The notes under the pieces were generated by a model. That model did not search any database. It was not told the DNA's origin and saw only the letters and a program-made list of their open reading frames with translations. DNA of 7,386 bases. Origin: Chloroflexota bacterium (GTDB taxonomy: Bacteria; Chloroflexota; Limnocylindria; Limnocylindrales; CSP1-4). Numbering within the stretch: position 1 is the stretch's first letter; every line of letters starts with the position of its first letter. Below are positions 1 through 5,205 of this stretch, one piece after another. Position numbers and translations under genes: made by a program. The stretch lies in NCBI GenBank assembly GCA_030271555.1, contig JARXKQ010000047.1, positions 1-7,386 on the forward strand, in the 5' to 3' direction.

Positions 1-1224
1 GACCAGCTCGTGGAGCAGGGGAACGGCAACGCGGTCCATCTGGGTGAGCGCGAATGCTCGCTCCAGCGCCGCCACCAGAAAGTGATCGAGGAATCACCGT
101 CACCGGCGGTCAACGCGCGCCTGCGCAAACAGCTTGGTGACGCGGCTCTCCGGTTGGCGCGCGAGGCGGGCTACGTCGGCGCGGGCACGGTCGAGTTCCT
201 GCTCGCACCGGACGGCGCTTTCTACTTCCTCGAGCTCAACGCGCGGCTCCAGGTTGAGCATCCGGTCACAGAGCTCGTCACCGGCCGCGACCTCGTCGCC
301 GATCAGATCTCCATCGCGGAAGGCGCGCCGCTTGGCTTCAGCCAGGCCGACGTCACCCTCGACGGCCACGCGGTCCAGGCGCGCCTCTACGCGGAGGATC
401 CCCAGCACGACTTCCTTCCGGCGACCGGCGACGTGTTGTGCGTGAGCTGGTCGACCCGCCCGGGCGTCCGCGTCGACGCCGGCGTGGGTGAGGGCGACGT
501 CATCGGGACGCGCTACGACCCCTTGCTCGCGAAGATCCTCGTCAAGGCGAGCGATCGCAAGCTGGCCTTCTTCGGGCTGACCCTGGCGCTCGCCGACACG
601 TCGGTCATCGGCGTCACCACCAACCGCGGCTTCCTCATCTGGCTGTCGGTCCAGCCCGACGTCGTGAAGGGCAAGACCTTTACGCCGTTCATCGACGAAA
701 ACTGGCATGCCGACGACCGCCTGGCCGAAGCAGCTTGGCCGGCCGCAGCCCATGCGCTTGCCCACATCCTGCGCGAGTCACCTGGTCCCGTGGCTGGCTT
801 CCGGTTGAACGCCCGGCCGCGATTGCGTGTGGCAATCGGCACCGAGGTCCGCTCCGTGGCAGTCCCGGATCGAGTGGAAGACCTGGTCTGGGAGCCCACC
901 GGCCGTAACTCGGTGATGCTCGATTTGGACGGCCAGGCCATCGAGGCCCGCCTAGCGCCGGCGCCCACCGTGGAGGCGGCAGTTCGCCTGGCCAGCCACG
1001 CCGGCGCCGCCGCGCAATCAATCGCCGCGCCCATGCCGGGCAACGTGCTGGCGGTGCGCGTCGCCAAAGGTGACACGGTTGAGGCCGGTCAGGTGCTCGT
1101 CGTGCTCGAGGCGATGAAGATGGAGAACAACGTGCCCGCGCCGGCAGCCGGCATCGTTGCGCGGGTGTTGGTCGCACCCGGCCAGCAGGTGCAGCGCGCC
1201 GAGACGCTCGTCGAGCTCGCCTGA
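1..1224 (+). CDS. Biotin-dependent acyl-CoA carboxylase alpha subunit (biotin carboxylase + BCCP), 5' truncated; probably methylcrotonyl-CoA carboxylase
   Basis: This subunit carboxylates its own biotin with ATP and bicarbonate, and a partner beta subunit passes the carboxyl group to an acyl-CoA in the cytoplasm. The frame is open from base 1, so the N-terminal ATP-grasp part lies outside the window; the GTG at 10 is not a real start. Counting from base 1, the biotin carboxylase signature LELNARLQVEHPVTE spans about residues 77-91, with the expected active-site Glu65, Glu78, Asn80 and Arg82, and RLYAED follows near 128-133. A biotin carboxylase C-terminal domain continues to about residue 240. 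The C-terminus is a biotinyl domain with EAMKM; the biotin-accepting Lys373 is codon 1117-1119. The gene ends 23 bases before HMG-CoA lyase, and that neighbour points to 3-methylcrotonyl-CoA (leucine degradation) as substrate. Acetyl-, propionyl- or geranyl-CoA carboxylase cannot be excluded from this fragment. Confidence 0.93.
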   Translation, partial: DQLVEQGNGNAVHLGERECSLQRRHQKVIEESPSPAVNARLRKQLGDAALRLAREAGYVGAGTVEFLLAPDGAFYFLELNARLQVEHPVTELVTGRDLVADQISIAEGAPLGFSQADVTLDGHAVQARLYAEDPQHDFLPATGDVLCVSWSTRPGVRVDAGVGEGDVIGTRYDPLLAKILVKASDRKLAFFGLTLALADTSVIGVTTNRGFLIWLSVQPDVVKGKTFTPFIDENWHADDRLAEAAWPAAAHALAHILRESPGPVAGFRLNARPRLRVAIGTEVRSVAVPDRVEDLVWEPTGRNSVMLDLDGQAIEARLAPAPTVEAAVRLASHAGAAAQSIAAPMPGNVLAVRVAKGDTVEAGQVLVVLEAMKMENNVPAPAAGIVARVLVAPGQQVQRAETLVELA

Positions 1225-1235
1225 GCACGCAGACT

Positions 1236-1239
1236 AGGA
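1236..1239 (+). promoter_or_regulatory. Ribosome binding site deciding the HMG-CoA lyase start
   Basis: AGGA lies 8 bases before ATG 1248. Its last base is the A of the alternative ATG 1239, so it cannot serve that start. This favours 1248. Confidence 0.5.
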
Positions 1240-1247
1240 TGCCGAGC

Positions 1248-2186
1248 ATGCTTCCCGAGCAAGTCCGGATCTACGAGGTCGGCCCGCGCGACGGGCTGCA
1301 GAACGAAGCCACACCAATCTCGACCACAGACAAGGTGGCGTTCATCGGGCTGCTCCGGGCGGCGGGCCTGCGCGACATCGAGGCGACTTCGTTCGTATCG
1401 CCCAAACAGATCCCCCAATTGGCCGACGCGGATGAGCTGATGCGCCACCTCACCGCGGAACGCGACCCACAGATGCGCTATCCGGTGCTCGTTCCCAACG
1501 AGCGCGGCCTCCATCGGGCAATTGCCGCTGGGGCGACTGCGCTGGCGGTCTTCACCGCGGCGAGCGATGAGTTCACCAAGCGCAACATCGGAATGACCAC
1601 CGACGAGTCTCTGGCCGCGTTCGCGCCTGTCCTGCGCCGCGCGACGGAGATGGGCTGGTGGCGTCGGGCATATGTGTCGACAGCGTTCGGCTGCCCGTTC
1701 ACCGGCCACGTCGACGTGGCCAAGGTGGTGGACGTTGCGTTGCGGCTGGATGACCTGGGCGTCGATGAGATCTGCATCGGCGACACGATCGGTGTGGGCG
1801 TGCCCAGCCAGGTGCATGACATCACCGCGAACCTGGTGGGCGCCGGCATCCCCATCACCAACATCGCCTATCACTTCCACGACACGCGCGGCACCGCGCT
1901 CGCCAACGTGCTCGCCGGGCTGGAAGATGGCATCACCTGTTTCGACGCCTCGACCGGTGGCACCGGCGGTTGCCCGTACGCGCCCGGCGCCGCCGGCAAT
2001 CTGGCGACAGAGGACCTGGTCTACCTACTCGACGGCCTGGGCATCGCCCACGGTGTTGATCTCGCCGGAGTCATCAAGGCAGCCCGCTTCGCGGCCGCTG
2101 CACTCAATAAGCCGCTCACCAGCAAAGTGGGCCAGGCCGGCGGCTGGGACTCCGCGACGGGAGCGCGCCTCCTACCCCAGGCCTGA
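1248..2186 (+). CDS. mvaB: Hydroxymethylglutaryl-CoA lyase
   Basis: The enzyme cleaves 3-hydroxy-3-methylglutaryl-CoA to acetyl-CoA and acetoacetate, the last step of leucine degradation. It is a single TIM-barrel domain of the HMGL-like family; 312 residues is the usual bacterial length. The N-terminus carries EVGPRDGLQNE with the catalytic Arg14 and metal-binding Asp15. YHFHDTRG supplies metal ligands His209 and His211. GGTGGCPYAPGAAGN carries the conserved active-site Cys242 and glycine-rich loop. I prefer ATG 1248 because AGGA at 1236-1239 sits 8 bases upstream; ATG 1239 is in frame but overlaps that site and has no ribosome binding site of its own. It follows the carboxylase by 23 bases, probably in one transcript: the carboxylase makes methylglutaconyl-CoA, a hydratase encoded elsewhere gives HMG-CoA, and this enzyme finishes. 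The related isopropylmalate/homocitrate synthases lack this cysteine signature. Confidence 0.95.
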   Translation: MLPEQVRIYEVGPRDGLQNEATPISTTDKVAFIGLLRAAGLRDIEATSFVSPKQIPQLADADELMRHLTAERDPQMRYPVLVPNERGLHRAIAAGATALAVFTAASDEFTKRNIGMTTDESLAAFAPVLRRATEMGWWRRAYVSTAFGCPFTGHVDVAKVVDVALRLDDLGVDEICIGDTIGVGVPSQVHDITANLVGAGIPITNIAYHFHDTRGTALANVLAGLEDGITCFDASTGGTGGCPYAPGAAGNLATEDLVYLLDGLGIAHGVDLAGVIKAARFAAAALNKPLTSKVGQAGGWDSATGARLLPQA

Positions 2187-2777
2187 CCAGACCCGTCCGA
2201 TTACGTGCAGCCATGGCTGGCATGAGCCGGCCGCGTGAATCCAGCAGCCCGGGTCGACCTCCACCGTGGCCAGCAACACGTACGCGCCGGTCGACCCCAG
2301 CGTTGCATCGATTGCGACGAAGCTCGTCAAAACATCGCCCACGTACTGCCCGACCAACGGCACGTCCGACATCGTTGACGGAGCACACTGCGCACCTCGC
2401 CGGGCAGCGCATTCGCGCTTGAAATAGGAGCGATCGATGTACCAGCCGCCAACCTGTAGCGTCCGGCCCACCGGCGAAAGCACCGCATCGCTGACGCGGA
2501 ACACCGGCTGGCCGCCCACCTCGAGCGGAATGCCATCTGCATAACTCGACGGGTCAAACGAGGGCGTCGACCAGCCGCGCGGGAGCGTCGCGGTGGGCAC
2601 CGGGGTGGCGGTGCTGGCGGGCGCGTTTCCAGTCGGTCGGTCAGACCCGCCCACTCGGGTGAGCACGACAACTCCGAGCAGCACGGCCACCACTGCCAAC
2701 GCCGGCAGCCGCCAGGCGCTGCGGGTGCGCGTCGAATAGAGCTCCGGCCGACCCGGTACGAGGCCCATCGGCGCCAT
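2172..2777 (-). CDS. Membrane-anchored extracytoplasmic protein of unknown function
   Basis: I do not recognise a named function. Starting from the minus-strand ATG at 2777 the protein has 201 residues. A short basic N-terminus (about residues 1-22, with several Arg) is followed by one hydrophobic segment at about 23-42 (LPALAVVAVLLGVVVL), fitting a signal anchor. Next comes a Pro/Thr/Ala/Ser-rich linker at about 44-68 (TATPVPTATLP), typical of wall- or surface-exposed high-GC bacterial proteins. The remaining 130 residues form a globular domain with Gly/Val-rich beta-like stretches (DGIPLEVGGQPVFRVSDA, LQVGGWYIDRS) and four cysteines (123, 131, 178, 186) that could make two disulfides outside the membrane. 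A GGAG lies 4 bases before ATG 2777; the in-frame ATG at 2768 is an alternative. It stops with TAG and overlaps the convergent lyase gene by 15 bases. It diverges from the HNH gene and may share its control region. Confidence 0.68.
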   Translation of the reverse strand: MAPMGLVPGRPELYSTRTRSAWRLPALAVVAVLLGVVVLTRVGGSDRPTGNAPASTATPVPTATLPRGWSTPSFDPSSYADGIPLEVGGQPVFRVSDAVLSPVGRTLQVGGWYIDRSYFKRECAARRGAQCAPSTMSDVPLVGQYVGDVLTSFVAIDATLGSTGAYVLLATVEVDPGCWIHAAGSCQPWLHVIGRVWSGLG

Positions 2778-2802
2778 TCTGCTCCGCCAAGAGCCAACGC
2801 TC

Positions 2803-2824
2803 ACTTTTGCTATATTCCAAAAGT
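2803..2824. promoter_or_regulatory. Perfect dyad in the divergent promoter region, operator-like
   Basis: ACTTTTG at 2803-2809 and CAAAAGT at 2818-2824 are exact reverse complements, separated by the 8 bases CTATATTC. The putative -10 overlaps the left arm and fills the spacer. A 22-bp dyad of this geometry is the usual shape of a dimeric repressor site, and binding here would block the forward promoter and possibly the minus-strand gene as well. No regulator gene is present in the window, so the binding protein is unknown. Confidence 0.42.
2808..2816 (+). promoter_or_regulatory. Putative extended -10 promoter for the HNH-cca operon
   Basis: TGC followed by TATATT gives an extended -10 (TGnTATAAT-like, one mismatch) within the only AT-rich pocket of an otherwise very GC-rich region. 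I see no convincing -35 hexamer at 16-18 bases upstream, as is common for extended -10 promoters. Transcription would start near 2822-2824 and leave a leader of about 35 bases before ATG 2859. It was judged by sequence only. Confidence 0.45.
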
Positions 2825-2827
2825 CGC

Positions 2828-2856
2828 CCGGCCGAGTCCCGGCTGGCTTCAGGGAG
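2828..2856 (+). promoter_or_regulatory. Leader of the HNH gene: weak stem-loop and short-spaced Shine-Dalgarno
   Basis: AGGGAG at 2851-2856 lies two bases before the ATG. Just upstream, CCGGCC (2828-2833) can pair with GGCTGG (2841-2846) using one G-U, leaving a 7-base loop. The stem stops four bases before the Shine-Dalgarno, so it should leave it free. In such GC-rich DNA a six-pair stem may be chance. Confidence 0.3.
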
Positions 2857-2858
2857 AA

Positions 2859-3374
2859 ATGGACAGCGTCGTACTCCTGCTCAACTCCGATTACGAGCCG
2901 CTCAACGTCTGCAACCTCCGCCGCGCCTTCCGCCTTGTGTTCGGGGAAAAGGCCGAAGTAATCCAGTACGACCACACCGAGGTGCGTACCTCGACCCAGG
3001 TCTTCCACGCGCCCTCGGTCATCCGCCTCCACCACCGGATCAAGCGTCCCCGCCCGCGCGTCCGCCTGTCGCGGCGCGAGGTGTTCATCCGCGACAAGCA
3101 CACCTGCCAGTACTGCGGCGCCCAGTCACACGACCTGACGCTCGACCACGTCATTCCGCGCCACCGTGGCGGCATGCACACCTGGGACAACCTGGTGACT
3201 GCGTGCAAGCACTGCAATCACCGCAAAGGCGGCAAGCTGCTCGACGAGGCGCGTATGCGGCTGCAGCACCCGCCGTTCGAGCCGCGCTGCGACGTCTACA
3301 CGCTGTTCACGCCATACCTGTCGGACCCGCGCAACGAGGCCTGGCGCGACTATCTCTTCCTCGGCTCCAACTGA
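2859..3374 (+). CDS. HNH endonuclease family protein
   Basis: This 171-residue protein belongs to a widespread group of small stand-alone HNH proteins found in many bacterial chromosomes, whose cellular job is not settled. The N-terminal part (residues 1-70; VLLLNSDYEPLNVCNLRRA near 5-23) is characteristic of this group. The HNH core follows: zinc knuckle CQYC (Cys83, Cys86), LDHVIPRHRGG with catalytic-type His97, WDN at 109-111, and CKHCNHRKGG with Cys116, Cys119, Asn120 and His121. All key positions are present, so nuclease activity is plausible. AGGGAG at 2851-2856 precedes ATG 2859 by only two bases, which is short but usable. The gene opens the six-gene plus-strand run; cca begins one base after its stop. 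I see no cognate methyltransferase or intron/intein context, so restriction or homing is not supported. Confidence 0.9.
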   Translation: MDSVVLLLNSDYEPLNVCNLRRAFRLVFGEKAEVIQYDHTEVRTSTQVFHAPSVIRLHHRIKRPRPRVRLSRREVFIRDKHTCQYCGAQSHDLTLDHVIPRHRGGMHTWDNLVTACKHCNHRKGGKLLDEARMRLQHPPFEPRCDVYTLFTPYLSDPRNEAWRDYLFLGSN

Positions 3375-3384
3375 ATTGGAGCCG
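3362..3384 (+). promoter_or_regulatory. Perfect hairpin bridging the HNH stop and the cca start
   Basis: CGGCTCCAA (3362-3370) pairs exactly with TTGGAGCCG (3376-3384) around the 5-base loop CTGAA, giving nine pairs plus a possible flanking G-U. The HNH stop codon TGA (3372-3374) lies in the loop and the TTG start of cca is the first triplet of the right arm. No T-run follows, so it does not look like an intrinsic terminator; a translational coupling element or an RNA processing site is more likely. Confidence 0.5.
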
Positions 3385-3948
3385 GTCAACGCACCGGCCG
3401 AGGTTTTGGCGGTGCTCCAAACACTGCGTGACTCGGGCCGCGCCGCGTTCCTGGTTGGCGGCGGCGTGCGCGACGCGCTGCTGGGCAGGCCCGTCAGCGA
3501 CTGGGACGTAGCCACTGACGCGCTGCCCGAACGCCTGCTGGAGCTCTTCCCGGCGGGCGGGTACGACAACCGCTTCGGAACTGTGCAAGTGCCGTCGGGC
3601 GATCTCAAACTGGAAGTCACCACTTTCCGGCGCGACCACCAATACGCCGATCACCGCCGACCGGATTCGGTGACGTTCACGACATCGCTCGACGAGGACC
3701 TCGCGCGGCGCGACTTCACCGTGAATGCCATTGCGTGGTCGCGCGATGGCCTGGCCGACCCGATCGGTGGGCTGCCCGACCTGACCGCCCGCCTCCTGCG
3801 CGCAGTGGGCGATCCCGCCACACGGTTTGATGAGGACGCGCTGCGGCTATTGCGGGCCGCGCGGCTGGCGGCGCAGCTCGACTTCGAGATCGAGCCATCG
3901 ACTTTGGCCGCGATGAGCACCACGGCCGCGACCGTCCAATACGTCTAG
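3376..3948 (+). CDS. cca: tRNA nucleotidyltransferase (CCA-adding enzyme), N-terminal catalytic part, ended by an in-frame TAG
   Basis: The family adds or repairs the 3' CCA of tRNA using CTP and ATP. This 190-residue piece holds the complete class II nucleotidyltransferase head: LVGGGVRDALLG at about 26-37, the catalytic metal-binding Asp42 and Asp44 in SDWDVATDA, DLARRDFTVNAIA at 108-120, and the nucleotide-selecting helix region FDEDALRLLRAARLAAQLDF at 151-170. The frame then stops at TAG 3946-3948, although the homologous sequence continues in the same frame up to 4716; read through, the whole would be 446 residues, a normal length for this HD-containing subgroup. The TTG start at 3376 is one base after the HNH stop, without its own Shine-Dalgarno, so translation is probably coupled. 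GTG 3412, with GAGG 8 bases before it, is an alternative but leaves a short N-terminus. Whether this is a broken gene, a sequence error or a truly split enzyme is open. Confidence 0.85.
   Translation: MEPVNAPAEVLAVLQTLRDSGRAAFLVGGGVRDALLGRPVSDWDVATDALPERLLELFPAGGYDNRFGTVQVPSGDLKLEVTTFRRDHQYADHRRPDSVTFTTSLDEDLARRDFTVNAIAWSRDGLADPIGGLPDLTARLLRAVGDPATRFDEDALRLLRAARLAAQLDFEIEPSTLAAMSTTAATVQYV
3946..3948 (+). other. In-frame amber codon interrupting cca
   Basis: The context reads YV-stop-TERIGEEL, where family members as I remember them usually have a VSxERI-type sequence. One base change (TCG Ser to TAG) would explain it. The coding frame is intact on both sides with no indel. Genes ending in TAG at 2172-2174 and 6898-6900 show that TAG is used as an ordinary stop here. 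Confidence 0.85.
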
Positions 3949-3963
3949 ACCGAGCGGATCGGC

Positions 3964-3981
3964 GAGGAGCTGCGCAAGATG
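3964..3981 (+). promoter_or_regulatory. Shine-Dalgarno and possible restart site for the second half of cca
   Basis: GAGGAG at 3964-3969 stands 9 bases before ATG 3979, starting 15 bases after the TAG. This is good spacing for ribosome reinitiation. The same bases also encode Gly-Glu-Glu-Leu in the original frame, so the match may be chance. Confidence 0.4.
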
Positions 3982-4716
3982 CTGCGGGCGGCGCAGCCTT
4001 CGCGGGCGCTCCAGATCCTGGCTGACACCGGAGTCTTGCGGTTTGCCCTGCCCGAGCTCGACGCGCAACGCGGCGTTCCCCAGGACAAGGCGCCCGGCAT
4101 GGACCTGTGGGCGCACTGCATGGCCGCGACCGATGCTGCCGCGCGGCTGGATCCGGGCAATCCCCGGTTGCGCCTCGCGGCGCTGGTCCATGACATTGGC
4201 AAGCCCGGGACGCTTGCCGACGGCCACTTCATCGGCCACGACACTGAGGGCGCGCGGCTCGCCGAGCTGCTGCTCACCCGGCTCGCGTTTCCGCGACGCG
4301 ACGTCGAAGCCGTGTCCGACCTGGTGCGCTACCACATGTTCAGCTACGAACCACGCTGGAGCGGCGCTGCCGTGCGCCGCTTCATCAAGCGCATCGGCCG
4401 CGACCTGATGAGCGACCTGCTCAACCTCCGCGCGGCGGACAACATCGGCAGCGGACTGCCGGCCAATGCCGGCCAGCTCGATGAGTTGCACCACCGCGTC
4501 GCGGCCGAGCTCGCGGCAGGCGCGCCGTTGACCCTGCGCGAGCTTGCGTTGCGCGGCGACGACCTCACTGCTGCGCTTTCCCTGACGCCTGGTCCGGTCG
4601 TGGGTCAGCTGCTGGACCACCTGTTGCAGTGGGTGCTCGATGATCCGTCGCGTAACGCGCGCACGGATTTGATCGCTGAGGCGCGCGCCGAATTGGAGAG
4701 GTCGAGCGCAGGGTGA
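3979..4716 (+). CDS. cca: tRNA nucleotidyltransferase (CCA-adding enzyme), C-terminal part with HD domain
   Basis: This is the continuation of the interrupted CCA-adding enzyme, in the same frame as the piece before it. From ATG 3979 it has 245 residues; the homologous sequence begins already at 3949 (TERIGEELRK). It holds the tRNA-facing helical region (MLRAAQPSRALQILADTGVL, then LPELDAQRGVPQDK) and an HD metal-dependent phosphohydrolase domain with His71-Asp72 in LVHDIGKPGT, followed by DGHFIGHDTEGA and YHMFSYEPRWSGAAVRRFIKR. HD domains in related enzymes carry phosphatase or cyclic phosphodiesterase activity on tRNA ends. On its own it has no nucleotidyl-transfer site. GAGGAG 9 bases upstream could allow separate translation, giving a two-chain enzyme; otherwise it is the silent remnant of a pseudogene. 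Its last bases overlap the next start as GTGA. Confidence 0.82.
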   Translation: MLRAAQPSRALQILADTGVLRFALPELDAQRGVPQDKAPGMDLWAHCMAATDAAARLDPGNPRLRLAALVHDIGKPGTLADGHFIGHDTEGARLAELLLTRLAFPRRDVEAVSDLVRYHMFSYEPRWSGAAVRRFIKRIGRDLMSDLLNLRAADNIGSGLPANAGQLDELHHRVAAELAAGAPLTLRELALRGDDLTAALSLTPGPVVGQLLDHLLQWVLDDPSRNARTDLIAEARAELERSSAG

Positions 4717-5192
4717 TCGAAGCACTCCTTCAGGCTGAGCGCCTGCTCGTTCACGGCATGGTCGATCAGGCTGAGCAGATCTACGCTCGCGCGATCGAAC
4801 AGGACCCGCACAACGCGATCGCCGTCGTGGGCCTGGCGCGCGTCGCGCTCGAACGCGGCCAGGAGCGGCTCGCCCACGAGCGAGCCCGCGAGGCACTCCA
4901 GATCGATCCCGAGAATGTCGCGGCACAACGCCTGGAGCAGCGTCTGGCCGAAGTGTTCGCCGAGCGTGAGCGGTCCCCCACACAACCGCCTCTGCCAGCC
5001 GCGGAGACTCCGCGCGCATCGGAGCAGGCCGTCTTCAATCGCAACCCCTCGATGGCCGAGCATGCCGCGGCCGAAGAACGTCGCGCGTCGCAGCTGCCGC
5101 ACGCCAGCCCCGCGGAGTCGCGCGGCCAGGACAAAGAGGCGCCCAATTCCGAGCGGCGTTCCGGCCTGTGGCGTCGGATACTGGGCGAGTGA
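4713..5192 (+). CDS. Small TPR-repeat protein
   Basis: The start GTG 4713 overlaps the preceding stop (GTGA), with a purine-rich GGAGAGG at 4695-4701 upstream, so translation is probably coupled. Of 159 residues, about 1-80 form two to three tetratricopeptide helices: MVDQAEQIYARAIEQDPHN (residues 16-34) and the following repeat ending EALQIDPEN show the spacing of small and large residues and the D-P-x-N turns of TPRs. TPRs bind partner proteins. Residues from about 85 to 150 are rich in Pro, Ala, Ser, Glu and Arg and are probably disordered. The chain ends in a short amphipathic, basic patch (SGLWRRILGE) that could dock on a partner or membrane surface. There is no signal peptide or membrane segment, so it is probably cytoplasmic. 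No specific function can be named. Confidence 0.8.
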   Translation: MIEALLQAERLLVHGMVDQAEQIYARAIEQDPHNAIAVVGLARVALERGQERLAHERAREALQIDPENVAAQRLEQRLAEVFAERERSPTQPPLPAAETPRASEQAVFNRNPSMAEHAAAEERRASQLPHASPAESRGQDKEAPNSERRSGLWRRILGE

Positions 5193-5196
5193 GGGA
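5192..5196 (+). promoter_or_regulatory. Ribosome binding site of galE
   Basis: AGGGA starts on the last base of the TPR gene's stop codon and is 9 bases before ATG 5206. It fixes the galE start; the open frame runs upstream to 4915 only as an overlap with the TPR gene. Confidence 0.6.
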
Positions 5197-5205
5197 CATC
5201 CACTG

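Noticed and set aside
2208..2219. A 12-bp palindrome (CAGCCATGGCTG)
   Set aside because: It has no loop, lies inside the minus-strand coding region, and is within chance for this length of DNA; it is not a terminator.
2778..3101. An N-terminal extension of the minus-strand membrane protein
   Set aside because: The extra residues overlap the HNH gene antisense and would place the hydrophobic anchor in mid-protein; ATG 2777 gives a normal signal-anchor layout.
2807..3511. A plus-strand frame overlapping the HNH gene
   Set aside because: It is another frame of the HNH gene and the start of cca, with an Arg/Pro/Ala-rich translation and no motifs.
3946..3948. Amber codon read as a special amino acid (pyrrolysine or general TAG recoding)
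   Set aside because: TAG ends two neighbouring genes normally, and the position is usually an ordinary serine; nothing suggests a pyrrolysine system.
3847..5019. A 390-codon minus-strand open frame
   Set aside because: It is antisense to the cca and TPR genes, rich in Arg, Ala, Gln and His without domain motifs, a typical GC-driven shadow frame.
4915..5205. A 97-residue N-terminal extension of GalE
   Set aside because: The Rossmann glycine motif belongs at the extreme N-terminus, which ATG 5206 with AGGGA provides; the extension is an out-of-frame reading of the TPR gene.
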